A stretch of DNA of 64,000 nt from Methylococcales bacterium (GTDB taxonomy: Bacteria > Pseudomonadota > Gammaproteobacteria > Methylococcales > Methylomonadaceae), in contig JAQTMV010000001.1 in the NCBI GenBank assembly GCA_028714175.1, positions 1 through 64,000 on the forward strand, written 5' to 3'. The notes below the pieces were generated by a model. It made no database searches. It saw only the letters and a list, made by a program, of their open reading frames with translations, and was not told where the DNA came from. Below, in pieces: positions 36,273-45,424 of this stretch (the stretch's first letter is position 1; every line of letters begins with the position of its first letter). Position numbers and translations under genes: made by a program.

Positions 36273-37085
36273 CTAAAGCTTGACCAAAATCTCGCCACGC
36301 CCCATTTCCGACATATCGCCCGCATAACGTTGTACACGATTAAATGCCGAAGCTCCATTAGCAAATCTGGAATTGAGCTTATTAAAAGACGCAAATAAAA
36401 TCGGTAAAAATGCCAGCGTATGTGCGCCGCAATCATTAAAACTGGCAGGCAGCCGGGGCTGATTCCATAATAACAAGGTACCGCGGCGCATCGCATAGCC
36501 TACATACCGGCCCGTTTGCCCCATCACGGCAATCGTTCCGGCGGTCATGCGTGAACCGCAATAATTGCCTGCATTGCCTTCAATCAAAATAATACCGCGG
36601 CGCATGTGGTCACCGGCGCGTTCGCCGACACACCCTTTAACGAGGATTGCACCGCCCTTCATGCCCATTTTATTGCCCGGCAAAGCCGCGCCCAAAAAGT
36701 CACCGGCATTGCCGGCAATTTCCAGATAACCGTTTTTCATTTCACAAGCAGCGTAAAGTCCGGCATTTCCGGATATTTTAATCTCACCGGACTTCATGCC
36801 AAACCCCAGGTAAGCGCCTGCATCACCTTCTACTGTAATGCTGCCGCCCTGTAACTCCTTACCGATAAAATCCAGTTTGGCAAAGCTGTTTTTAATGACG
36901 ATAGTTTGTGCGTTTGAACCTGAAATAGTAAATAATTCATCAACACGCAGCTTGCGTTTGCCGTTTTGCAACGTTAAAGCAGCAATATCAGGCAATGCCA
37001 AATCTTTTAAGTGATGGCAGACTAGCGGCGACATATCGACACGTTGATCGGGTCTGTGTTTTAACGTAAATGTTAAAGCGCTCAT
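36273..37085 (-). CDS. fhcC: Formylmethanofuran dehydrogenase/hydrolase complex subunit FhcC
   Basis: 270 residues forming a parallel beta-helix built from repeated GNAG motifs (ISGNAGLYAACEMKNGYLEI, GNAGDFLGAALPGNKM, GNAGNYCGSRM), as in GltB/FwdC-type domains. Part of the bacterial complex that hydrolyses formyl groups to formate in the tetrahydromethanopterin pathway of formaldehyde oxidation. Its start overlaps the fhcD stop by 4 bp. Confidence 0.95.
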   Translation of the reverse strand: MSALTFTLKHRPDQRVDMSPLVCHHLKDLALPDIAALTLQNGKRKLRVDELFTISGSNAQTIVIKNSFAKLDFIGKELQGGSITVEGDAGAYLGFGMKSGEIKISGNAGLYAACEMKNGYLEIAGNAGDFLGAALPGNKMGMKGGAILVKGCVGERAGDHMRRGIILIEGNAGNYCGSRMTAGTIAVMGQTGRYVGYAMRRGTLLLWNQPRLPASFNDCGAHTLAFLPILFASFNKLNSRFANGASAFNRVQRYAGDMSEMGRGEILVKL

Positions 37086-37978
37086 GCCATAATCTCCTGT
37101 AAGTGAAAGTGGAACGGCCCCAGTTTGCCGCCGTAATTGCCTGCACTGATACGTTTGATGCCATTATCCGCGCCCAAATCGCAGACTGCCTGAATACCTA
37201 CGCGCATGGCTTTGGCGATGTCTTCCTTGGTTAAGCCGTCAATGACAATTTCCATGACTGATTCAATTTCAGATGACAAATCGGTTTTGGTCATGCCTTT
37301 TAACGTAGGGCAGAAAGCATCATTAGTCGATGCGTTCAGCGCTTTGTATTTTGAACCGACCTTAGAACCGGAACGCACCACACCACCAGGGAACGGCATA
37401 ATCACATTGGCGATTTTGCGCATTTCTTCAATTGCGGCTTCACAGGCTGCCAGCGCTTGCGGTTGTGACTCGGCCAATACTAAAAAATTACCGCCGCCGA
37501 TGGCATCGACTTGTCCTGTAGTCGCTTCGGATAAAAATTCACCGTCCATCACGGGTATCCTCCAGTAACGTTTGCCGGAAATGACTTTGGCAATCTGAAA
37601 TCCATCACCGAAATAGCGCAGATTTTTACCCAATGGTATTCTTATGCCGCCATCAATCCCGGCAAACAGCGCGGATGTTGGCGAGGTTAACACACATTGT
37701 CCGGCCCTGGTTTCAAGCTGTTTAGCCAGGCCTTTGCCGCCCATTGCAAATATCATGATGGAAACGCCTGGACGGCCGTCAGGCGTTTCGGAAGAGTCTA
37801 AAACGCGTTCGATTCCAGCTTCACAACCGCAGGCGATCACTGACGTTGCAAAGCCGGTCATGGCCTGCGCGGAAATCATCGCCCATTTTTCGTTTTGCGC
37901 GGTGATAATGGCTCGGGTAGCTTTCATCGGGAAAGCTTCGGCAAAAGTTAAGTCGATGGTTACACCGTTAATAATCAT
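37082..37978 (-). CDS. fhcD: Formylmethanofuran:tetrahydromethanopterin formyltransferase FhcD
   Basis: 298 residues, the length of archaeal and bacterial Ftr/FhcD. Features include TFAEAFPMKATRAIITA at the N-terminus and VMPFPGGVVRSGSKVGSKY in the second lobe. Transfers the formyl group from tetrahydromethanopterin to the methanofuran-type carrier. In typical methylotroph clusters fhcD lies directly after fhcA; here 2 kb of foreign-looking genes separate them. Confidence 0.96.
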   Translation of the reverse strand: MIINGVTIDLTFAEAFPMKATRAIITAQNEKWAMISAQAMTGFATSVIACGCEAGIERVLDSSETPDGRPGVSIMIFAMGGKGLAKQLETRAGQCVLTSPTSALFAGIDGGIRIPLGKNLRYFGDGFQIAKVISGKRYWRIPVMDGEFLSEATTGQVDAIGGGNFLVLAESQPQALAACEAAIEEMRKIANVIMPFPGGVVRSGSKVGSKYKALNASTNDAFCPTLKGMTKTDLSSEIESVMEIVIDGLTKEDIAKAMRVGIQAVCDLGADNGIKRISAGNYGGKLGPFHFHLQEIMA

Positions 37979-38120
37979 ATTGTTATGCTCATTGTTAATG
38001 TTTTTTCTGGTGTTGAGTATTGTCTATGGGTTAAATAAGTGGCTCGTCTGAAGTTTTAAGTGTTCTTTACAGGATTCGATGATTCCTGCATTCCGCAAGG
38101 GTAATTTGAGCGTTTTTAGT

Positions 38121-38405
38121 TTATAGCCGCTTTGCCGCCGTTTTGTATACGGCATTGCGCTCTCGCTTACCAACTGCCACTATTAGAATTACAAGTTCTT
38201 GGTCACGCACTTCATAAACGAGTCTGAAACCAGCTTTCCGCAGTTTTATTTTGTAACAGTCTTTCATTCCACTGAGTCTTGAATTTTCTACACGAGGAGT
38301 GTCCTTTAATGTGTGCAATTTTTTAGCGAACTGTTCACGAATAGAGTGATCGAGACTATGCCATTCTTGCAATGCCTGTTCTTTAAAGCGCAGTTTAAAG
38401 CTCAT
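38121..38405 (-). CDS. RelE-family toxin
   Basis: 94 residues: KLRFKEQALQEWHSLDHSIREQFAKKL, MKDCYKIKLRKAGFRLVYEV and VAVGKRERNAVY are the RelE pattern, including the basic and aromatic residues used for ribosome-dependent mRNA cleavage. Overlaps its antitoxin by 11 bp. Lies 142 bp downstream of fhcD's start side, inside the split fhc cluster. Confidence 0.9.
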   Translation of the reverse strand: MSFKLRFKEQALQEWHSLDHSIREQFAKKLHTLKDTPRVENSRLSGMKDCYKIKLRKAGFRLVYEVRDQELVILIVAVGKRERNAVYKTAAKRL

Positions 38406-38643
38406 CCCAAGCCACTTCTATTTCAGCCTGACATTTTCTTGATTCAACGATTGCCGCCAATTCGACATCTTCCAGCTTATTCATCAGCATTTCATAAGCT
38501 TTAGCCGGAATGCAGTAAAAAGCAGGTTCATTATGGTCAAGAATAGCCACTGGAAAACCATCGCCAGCAGCTACAGTCGCCATTGGATCATTTTTTAGTT
38601 CCGTGAGACTCGCTGCAGTCTCTGCAAGAATGGTAGTAGGCAT
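38395..38643 (-). CDS. Phd/YefM-family antitoxin
   Basis: 82 residues. N-terminal Phd/YefM-type segment (AETAASLTELKNDPMATVAAGDGFPVAILDHNEPAFYCIPAKAYE, seen in StbD/RelB relatives) and an acidic C-terminal tail that would block the toxin. SD AGGAG before the ATG. Confidence 0.87.
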   Translation of the reverse strand: MPTTILAETAASLTELKNDPMATVAAGDGFPVAILDHNEPAFYCIPAKAYEMLMNKLEDVELAAIVESRKCQAEIEVAWDEL

Positions 38644-38696
38644 GTTTTATCTCCTGATGTATTGCTTGTGTCAGTAAAGTAATTGTTTAGTTTCAC

Positions 38697-38885
38697 TTAA
38701 CATTCGCTTCTTATCTTGCCTTTACCAGCGATAGAAACAGGCGGTTGACGGCGTTTATCGACAGCTTGATGATTTTTGATTAATTCATGCAGCGCAATGT
38801 TAATTATTTCATTGAAATCATCAATGCCCGCACACTGCGAGACATTTTTAAATAAGGTATCGTTTATGGTAATGGTTTGTTGCAT
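38697..38885 (-). CDS. VapB-like orphan antitoxin
   Basis: 62 residues from the ATG at 38885: TITINDTLFKNVSQCAGIDDFNEIINIALHELIKNHQA is the ribbon-helix-helix DNA-binding pattern of VapB-type antitoxins. No VapC PIN toxin follows; the next gene is the RelE/YefM pair. Either an orphan or the remainder of a lost pair. Confidence 0.6.
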   Translation of the reverse strand: MQQTITINDTLFKNVSQCAGIDDFNEIINIALHELIKNHQAVDKRRQPPVSIAGKGKIRSEC

Positions 38886-39022
38886 GACTAAATCCTGTTG
38901 TTGAAACCTACTAGTTTTATTGCTTAGTTGGTAATTATTGTGCATAAGACAATAGGAGGAGAAACAAAGTCATTCGAGAATGATGCGCTTCGTTCCTCGA
39001 CACGTTCTATTGCACTACCGCG

Positions 39023-39862
39023 CTAATCATCATATTTTTCACTTAATAATCGGACGATGATTTGCGACCATTTGATGCTGTCAAAAACCAAGGGTTTTAT
39101 TACTGGCTTCGTCCCATGAACGTCTGACATATCACTTCTTAGTGTCTGCATTACATAAGCTGCTTGACTGAGTGATTGTTTAAGATTGTCCTTGAATTGG
39201 CTAATATTAGATTCTTTCCATTGAATTCCGCTAAGTTGCTGATCAATAGCTTCAAAAACGCCAATTGCCTTAAGTGATTTATTACATCGTTCCTGAAAGG
39301 ATTTACTTTTATTTACATCACCAAGATTCTTATCTCGATATACTCGTGCCGTTACACTATCAACAACAGCACATGCAGACGATATTGCACCACTTAAGTC
39401 ACTGTCACGAAATTTTGTTGCCGCTTTAATCAAATCCTCCCGTGCGGATGAATCTAATTCGCTTAAATCTGACAAATCTAAAATTTCAATCGGTAATACC
39501 TTGTTATCAATTACTTGCCAACCTAATCGGTTAAGACAGTATTGCAATCTTTTTTCTAGGTTCTTTTTTTCATTTCTGTCATTACTGTTTAGGTCATATA
39601 TACCACTCAAAATTTCTTCTATGACGATGTTTAAAAAGCGATGCTTTGTTTCGTCAGCAAAGTCCAGAAAATGATCACCTATCTCTGTTACAAGTTGGTC
39701 TCTATCTTCTTTCGGCCCGAAATGTTCATAATAACCTAAGCGATTTAGGATTTTTATATCAAATCCAGCAAGTCCGACAATATCCTTAACAGAGTGGAAA
39801 TCTAGTTTTCTAAGTATTGGAACTACAGCAGCCCATGCCGAATTAATATCTTGATTATTCAT
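39023..39862 (-). CDS. Abortive-infection C-terminal-like domain protein
   Basis: 279 residues, no signal or membrane segment. An N-terminal helical part (about 1-120) is followed by DSDLSGAISSACAVVDSVTARVYRD, ERCNKSLKAIGVFEAIDQQL and LRSDMSDVHGTKP, which resembles the C-terminal domain of phage abortive-infection proteins (Abi_C type). Stands between fhcA and the antitoxin genes. A defence role is inferred from this resemblance and the neighbours. Confidence 0.55.
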   Translation of the reverse strand: MNNQDINSAWAAVVPILRKLDFHSVKDIVGLAGFDIKILNRLGYYEHFGPKEDRDQLVTEIGDHFLDFADETKHRFLNIVIEEILSGIYDLNSNDRNEKKNLEKRLQYCLNRLGWQVIDNKVLPIEILDLSDLSELDSSAREDLIKAATKFRDSDLSGAISSACAVVDSVTARVYRDKNLGDVNKSKSFQERCNKSLKAIGVFEAIDQQLSGIQWKESNISQFKDNLKQSLSQAAYVMQTLRSDMSDVHGTKPVIKPLVFDSIKWSQIIVRLLSEKYDD

Positions 39863-39929
39863 AGAACTTATTTCCTAAAAGCGTCTTCCGCAGTTCACAG
39901 TTTGCTTTATCCGGAACTCGTAACCACTA

Positions 39930-41594
39930 TTACGACTGATTACGTAATGGATGCACTGTCAAACTGCCGCGCCCATCTTCGGTCATTTCATCATCACTGA
40001 TTTTAAAATTGCCGAGCTTCATCGTCAGGTAGCGATCGAAATAGTCTTTCAAATCTTTTTCCACAGATGCGTCAAAGTCGGGCTTAACCGTGTGAGTTGT
40101 TCCCCATTTCGTAGAGACCACTTTGCCGTCAACCACAACCAATTGACCGTCCTTAAACACATAGTCGGGTTTTTCAAACATAAGTTGGCGGTCGGCATTG
40201 TCGGTGTAAACGGTAATATCCGCCCAGTTGCCTGAGCTTAAGCCGCCGCGGTCTTTTAATCCAATAAGTTTTGCCGCTCCAGTCCGGGTCATAATGGCGA
40301 TTTCCTGTAAGGTGTATTCACGCTCAATTGATGCCAGCGTCGTCATTTTTTGCGCTTCCGGATGAATCGTTGATAACACGTCATTACGGAAACTTCGGTC
40401 CATTAACAAACGTATCAAATGCGGGTAACAGGTAAACGGCGCGCCATTGGGATGGTCGGTGGTCAAGAAAATGCGCCACGGGTCATCAACCAGCAGGAAG
40501 GTCTCCAGACCTATCGCCCATTGCAAGGCATTAACAAAGTTTTGGTCTTTATACTTGAACGGCACAATACCGCAGCCTGCATCACATTCAATATCCATCG
40601 TCACCCATTTATTCGGGCTGGCGTGTTTATGATTGGCATGTTGGCGCATACTGTCACCGGAAGCCGTTACCGTTTGACCAAATAGAATCTGCCCGACATC
40701 GATGGTGATGTTTTTGTTTTTGTTGACGGCTTCGGCAATCTGCGCCGCACCCGATGAAAATTTGAAATCGCCTTCGGTACCGTAGCTATGAAACTGGATA
40801 TGGGTCAAGTGCATCGGTAAACCGCCTATGCCTTGTATCGTATCCAGCGTTGTTTGCATATTTCCGGGAACACCCAGATTACAACCGTGGACATGCAGCG
40901 GATGCGAAATGCCGATTTCTTTAACGGCAGTGGCAAGAACGCGCAGAATATCTCGCGGCGTCACGCCATAATGACTGTTTTGCTCATCCAGATCCAGTTT
41001 GCGCTGGTTAAATTTGAAAGCATTAATACCACCGGGATTAACTACTTTAATGCCGATGGCTTTAGCGGACTGAATCGTCCAGGCTACATAATCATTAATG
41101 GCTTTTTGATCTTTTTTAGCAGTTAATAGGCGGAGTAGATAATCATCACTGCCCAGCATCACATACCCGCCTTTATCCAGAATCGGAATATCCGCCATTT
41201 CCATATGCGCCTGCCGTGCATTAATCGGCAATAGCGCCGGTTCAAAACCGGCGGTATAACCCATTTCCGCATAACGATAACCGGTCACAAAGGTGCTGGG
41301 CATCGCATGGCCGCAGCCGGAACGGGTGATCGGTGTACGCTTTACAGTATCTTGCCGATGATCTTCCGGTAATAGGATTCTGGCAATGTTGCCCTTACCG
41401 CCGCCGATGTGTGTGTGCATATCAATCGCGCCGGACATCACTATCTTGCCGTTTAAATCGTATTCTTTATCAACTTGAAAATCCCCGGACGGTTTACTCA
41501 CAATGTGTCCGTCTTCAATGTAAATATCCTGTTGTTTACCATCGACACCGCTCGCAGGGTCGTAAACCGCTCCACCTGTTAACTTAATTAGCAT
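39930..41594 (-). CDS. fhcA: Formylmethanofuran dehydrogenase/hydrolase subunit FhcA
   Basis: 554 residues, amidohydrolase superfamily. Metal-site motifs DMHTHIGGGKGN, HVHGCNLG, HLTHIQFHSYG and the catalytic Asp in TTDHPNGAPF. Catalytic subunit that hydrolyses the formylated carrier to formate in bacterial methylotrophs. Lies 30 bp after fhcB. Confidence 0.96.
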   Translation of the reverse strand: MLIKLTGGAVYDPASGVDGKQQDIYIEDGHIVSKPSGDFQVDKEYDLNGKIVMSGAIDMHTHIGGGKGNIARILLPEDHRQDTVKRTPITRSGCGHAMPSTFVTGYRYAEMGYTAGFEPALLPINARQAHMEMADIPILDKGGYVMLGSDDYLLRLLTAKKDQKAINDYVAWTIQSAKAIGIKVVNPGGINAFKFNQRKLDLDEQNSHYGVTPRDILRVLATAVKEIGISHPLHVHGCNLGVPGNMQTTLDTIQGIGGLPMHLTHIQFHSYGTEGDFKFSSGAAQIAEAVNKNKNITIDVGQILFGQTVTASGDSMRQHANHKHASPNKWVTMDIECDAGCGIVPFKYKDQNFVNALQWAIGLETFLLVDDPWRIFLTTDHPNGAPFTCYPHLIRLLMDRSFRNDVLSTIHPEAQKMTTLASIEREYTLQEIAIMTRTGAAKLIGLKDRGGLSSGNWADITVYTDNADRQLMFEKPDYVFKDGQLVVVDGKVVSTKWGTTHTVKPDFDASVEKDLKDYFDRYLTMKLGNFKISDDEMTEDGRGSLTVHPLRNQS

Positions 41595-41624
41595 CGTTTT
41601 GTCCCACCTGTGTGTTTATCAACA

Positions 41625-42893
41625 TTATCTTTCCTGCAAGGCTTGTTCAATGGCATTCATTACGTGAGCCGTGCTGGGTAATCCGGAATCGCGTAACTTC
41701 TGCAGGCGAATGGCGACCACGTTGTCCATGCGATAGGCATGGCCGGCATGATCAATACCCGGCGTACCGACAGGAATTAACACATCCGGTTCTTTTTCGA
41801 AAGTCATTCCGGAACGGCCAATGACAATAGTTGGTAAATTCGTTACGGGCGGCACTGCATTGACATTAAACGCCTGTACCCATACCAAAGCGTCTGCTTC
41901 GTTATTGTCCAGCAAAAAACGGGTATCATTCAGATACGGGTCATATTCCGGATAACCCCGGCTAAATCGTGTCCGTGCAGGATAACCGGTTGTCCAGCCA
42001 CAAACCTGATTAGCGGTTTGATCGCCTTCTTTACCCGCTAACGGCAAACCGGAACAACGGGTGTTTTGATTATTAATGTCCTTAATCATTTCTGATAATG
42101 TCTGTACGGTTAATTCCGCCTGACTGTACGTCAATGCCCCCGCAGACCAGGTGACTACGCTGTATTTTGCCGCTTTTAAACTCGTAGCAATAGCTTGTAA
42201 ATCAGCGACTGCAATGCCGCAGACCGAGGCGGCGCGTATTGGCTGGTCTTTAACCAGGGCTCTTAATACTGCAATCACATCGGGTAAATCTTCAGTCGCA
42301 CATTCTAAAATCTTCGCCTTTTGACCATTAGGCGAAGTTGACGCATTGCCTGATGGCGCTTTCCCTAGATAAATAACCTGACGATTACCGGTATTATCCA
42401 GAAACATGGATTCCTTGTTCCATAGATAATGCTCGAAAAAGCGTGGCGCAAAGGCTTCCAGATCAGTGCCGACCACCAATAATAAATCACAGCGATTTTT
42501 GACTTCCGCCAGCGTGGTATTCATCCAGCCGGTATCCTGCATTGCCAGAAAGTTATTGCGCGCCCCGGTGAAATTCATGTTATCGACGACAGCGCCGCAG
42601 CGATCTGCTAATGCCAGCAATGCCCGCATACCGTTGACATCGGTTGCGCAGCCGCCAATAACAGGTTGATTGGTGTCTTTTAACAATGCGGCCGCTTTTG
42701 CCACGGCAATACCCAGACTGACTTCTTTGCCGTCAACTCTGGGGCTGGTGTCGGTAATCGCCTGCTCAAATGCAGGGGTATTAACCGCACAACCGTTTTC
42801 AATTACTTTCAGCGATACGCCGTCAACCCGAATGATCAGGTCATCCGTGCCAATACCGCAAAAAGGACTCGGTACTTCAGTTATTACAGTCAT
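41625..42893 (-). CDS. fhcB: Formylmethanofuran dehydrogenase subunit B-like FhcB
   Basis: 422 residues, a shortened relative of molybdopterin oxidoreductase subunits (FmdB/FwdB). PFCGIGTDDLIIRVDG at the N-terminus lacks a canonical iron-sulfur CxxC set, as expected for the bacterial non-redox form. First gene of the fhc cluster. Confidence 0.94.
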   Translation of the reverse strand: MTVITEVPSPFCGIGTDDLIIRVDGVSLKVIENGCAVNTPAFEQAITDTSPRVDGKEVSLGIAVAKAAALLKDTNQPVIGGCATDVNGMRALLALADRCGAVVDNMNFTGARNNFLAMQDTGWMNTTLAEVKNRCDLLLVVGTDLEAFAPRFFEHYLWNKESMFLDNTGNRQVIYLGKAPSGNASTSPNGQKAKILECATEDLPDVIAVLRALVKDQPIRAASVCGIAVADLQAIATSLKAAKYSVVTWSAGALTYSQAELTVQTLSEMIKDINNQNTRCSGLPLAGKEGDQTANQVCGWTTGYPARTRFSRGYPEYDPYLNDTRFLLDNNEADALVWVQAFNVNAVPPVTNLPTIVIGRSGMTFEKEPDVLIPVGTPGIDHAGHAYRMDNVVAIRLQKLRDSGLPSTAHVMNAIEQALQER

Positions 42894-42979
42894 TCAGCTG
42901 TCCTTTTAGTTAGTCACACATATAGAGTTATTGTGACAGATGACTGCGAATACATGCAATGAATTCATTTCAAGTTAAT

Positions 42980-43435
42980 TCAATGTTTCCGGGTGTACTT
43001 TTTTAGTTCGCTGGATTCATCATCGCTTAATATCAGCGGTATTTCCACAGCAGTGTTTTGGTCTATTTTAAAACCGCGCATTTCCAAAATACCTTTGGTA
43101 TTGAGTGAAATAATCAGGTACAACACATCAGGGTAGGCCGCCAGCTCTAAATCAGCACTTGAAGGTTGTGCCGGTGCGGATGGGTGAGAATGGTAGATGG
43201 CGAAAAGGTCTTCTCCCAGTTCACGCATTTTAGCCATAGTCGAGATTTGTTGCGCGGCATCGAGCAGAAAACGCTGCCTGGGTTGTTCGGCGGTATTTTT
43301 GATCGGATAGCAATGAGTAGCAAAGCCGTTTTTGCCACCGATGAGTCCGCATATTTCGAAGTCAGGCGACTGTTGTGCAAGATGTAATAATTGATTGGTT
43401 ATTTTGCGGGGTATTTGGATTTCTTCTGGGGTCAT
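42980..43435 (-). CDS. JAMM/MPN (M67) metalloprotease-like protein
   Basis: 151 residues from the ATG at 43435. The full JAMM zinc motif is present: E27 in FEICGL, H82 and H84 in YHSHP, then S92/S93 and D95 in PSSADLE. Bacterial members trim sulfur-carrier or ubiquitin-like proteins and sometimes act in cysteine synthesis. No carrier protein is adjacent. An upstream TTG would place the start inside the heptamer repeats, so ATG is preferred. Confidence 0.86.
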   Translation of the reverse strand: MTPEEIQIPRKITNQLLHLAQQSPDFEICGLIGGKNGFATHCYPIKNTAEQPRQRFLLDAAQQISTMAKMRELGEDLFAIYHSHPSAPAQPSSADLELAAYPDVLYLIISLNTKGILEMRGFKIDQNTAVEIPLILSDDESSELKKYTRKH

Positions 43436-43442
43436 AATGTTT

Positions 43443-43463
43443 GGTTCAAGGTTCAAGGTTCAA
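43443..43463 (+). repeat. Tandem 7-bp repeat GGTTCAA x3 at the prmC 3' end
   Basis: Three exact GGTTCAA units. On the minus strand they encode the last residues of PrmC (TLNLEP) and supply its TGA stop. Confidence 0.85.
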
Positions 43464-44333
43464 GGTTATAGGACGACACATTTGCCTCTGCACTGTATTC
43501 CATTGTCCATAAGTTACCCGGGGTTGTCCCGATAGATCGGCGTACGTTTGAACGTTTGCGTAGTGGAAATCTTTAAAAATTGTTTGAACCTGTTGCTGCT
43601 GGTTGTAGCCATGTTCAATTAACAAATGTCCTCCATATTCCAGGCGGTTACGCGCAGTGGAGGCAATGATGTTAATATCGCTGAGTCCCTGCTCAGCGGC
43701 GCACAAGGCTGTTTGAGGTTCAAAGCGGATGTCGCCTTGCTGCAGATGGCTATCGTCTTCTGCAATGTACGGCGGGTTGCTGATAATCAGGTTGAATTTG
43801 GCATCGGGCACATTATCAAACCAGTTGCTTTGATAAAACTGAATGTTATCAGTGCGGTGTTTATTGGCGTTTAGCTGGGCGATGCGCAGTGCGGCCAAGC
43901 TGACATCGGTTGCGCTGACGTGTATATGCGGCCGTTCCGCAGCCAGCGTGATGGCTATAATGCCTGAGCCTGTGCCTAGATCAATAATCCTGAACGGTTT
44001 GTTTGCAGGTATCAGCTCCAAGCTGAGTTCAATAAGCAATTCGGTGTCGGGACGGGGAATTAATACATCCGGGGTGACGTGAAAATCCCGCGACCAGAAT
44101 TCCCGATTGCCGGTGATATAAGCAATAGGATTACCTTTTTGCCGTTCTTTTAGCAACGTCGAAAATCTGTCTATCTGTTCAGGCTGCAATGGCTTATCGG
44201 GCCAGGCGCGAAGATACGACCTTTGTTTATCAAGAACCAGGCACAGCAAAAGTTCTGCATCCAGTAATGCCGAATCAGAGCAAAATGCAAGTTTATTTGC
44301 CGCTTCTTCCAGCACGGATTTTATAGGCAGCAT
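43446..44333 (-). CDS. prmC: Release factor glutamine methyltransferase PrmC
   Basis: 295 residues. SAM-binding IIDLGTGSGIIAITLA and the catalytic NPPY motif in LIISNPPYIAEDD. Methylates the glutamine of the GGQ motif in RF1 and RF2. Directly follows prfA (its substrate), a conserved order. The C-terminus comes from a heptamer repeat and ends slightly unusually. Confidence 0.95.
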   Translation of the reverse strand: MLPIKSVLEEAANKLAFCSDSALLDAELLLCLVLDKQRSYLRAWPDKPLQPEQIDRFSTLLKERQKGNPIAYITGNREFWSRDFHVTPDVLIPRPDTELLIELSLELIPANKPFRIIDLGTGSGIIAITLAAERPHIHVSATDVSLAALRIAQLNANKHRTDNIQFYQSNWFDNVPDAKFNLIISNPPYIAEDDSHLQQGDIRFEPQTALCAAEQGLSDINIIASTARNRLEYGGHLLIEHGYNQQQQVQTIFKDFHYANVQTYADLSGQPRVTYGQWNTVQRQMCRPITLNLEP

Positions 44334-44338
44334 CAAGT

Positions 44339-45424
44339 TTAATCTTCGCCAAGTTGGGTTAGCAGTTCTGCCTGATGTTCGCTAATCAGCGGCTGAATCA
44401 CCTGTTCCAGACCACCCTGCATGATGTCGTCCAGTTTATACAGCGTTAGGTTGATGCGGTGGTCGGTTAAGCGTCCTTGTGGATAATTGTAGGTACGAAT
44501 ACGCTCTGAACGGTCACCGCTCCCGACTTGCAGTTTTCGAGTGGCCGATTGTTCTGCGTGGTGTTTTTCCTGTTCTGCGGATAATAGACGCGATGCCAGT
44601 AAGGACATCGCCCTGGCGCGGTTTTTGTGTTGTGAGCGTTCGTCCTGGCATTCCACTACCACGCCTGTAGGAATATGGGTAATACGTATCGCGGATTCGG
44701 TTTTATTGATGTGCTGTCCGCCTGCTCCTGATGCGCGGTAGGTATCCACTTTAAGGTCGGCCGGGTTGATGTCGATGGCATCGACTTCATCGACTTCGGG
44801 CATGATGGCGACAGTACAGGCGGAAGTATGGATACGGCCTTGCGATTCGGTTTCCGGCACCCGCTGTACACGGTGCGCGCCGGATTCAAATTTCAATTGT
44901 GAATACACATCACGCCCGGAAACACGCAAAATAACTTCTTTGTAGCCGCCGTGGTCGCCCAGGCTTTCGCTGATAATTTCAGTTTGCCAGCCTTTTCTTT
45001 CGGCATAGCGTTGATACATGCGGGAGAGATCACCTGAAAAAATGGCGGCTTCGTCGCCGCCTGTTCCAGCGCGTATTTCCAGGAAAATGTTGCGATTGTC
45101 ATTGGGATCCTTGGGCAGTAATAAAACCTGTAATTCATGATCCAGTGTTGCTATCAGAGATTCCGCTTCATTGATTTCTTCTTTGGCTAATTCCCTTAAT
45201 TCGGGGTCGTTATCATTAACCATTTCCCGGGCTGAGGCGAGCATTTTTAAAGCTTGTTCATAGCGTTTGTAACAATCGACCAATGGGCCGATTTGGGCAT
45301 ATTCCTGGCTCAGGGCGCGAAATTTGTTTTGATTACTTTGTACCTCGGGTTCTGAAAGTAAGGCGGCGATTTCGTCATAACGTTCAGAGAGGTTTTCCAG
45401 TTTAAGTTGTATCGAGTGTTTCAT
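44339..45424 (-). CDS. prfA: Peptide chain release factor 1
   Basis: 361 residues. GGQ motif in [17 protein letters not shown], and the stop-codon-recognition region around residues 185-195 ([20 protein letters not shown]). Terminates translation at UAA and UAG. Its ATG overlaps the hemA stop (ATGA), so expression is coupled. Confidence 0.97.
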   Translation of the reverse strand: MKHSIQLKLENLSERYDEIAALLSEPEVQSNQNKFRALSQEYAQIGPLVDCYKRYEQALKMLASAREMVNDNDPELRELAKEEINEAESLIATLDHELQVLLLPKDPNDNRNIFLEIRAGTGGDEAAIFSGDLSRMYQRYAERKGWQTEIISESLGDHGGYKEVILRVSGRDVYSQLKFESGAHRVQRVPETESQGRIHTSACTVAIMPEVDEVDAIDINPADLKVDTYRASGAGGQHINKTESAIRITHIPTGVVVECQDERSQHKNRARAMSLLASRLLSAEQEKHHAEQSATRKLQVGSGDRSERIRTYNYPQGRLTDHRINLTLYKLDDIMQGGLEQVIQPLISEHQAELLTQLGED

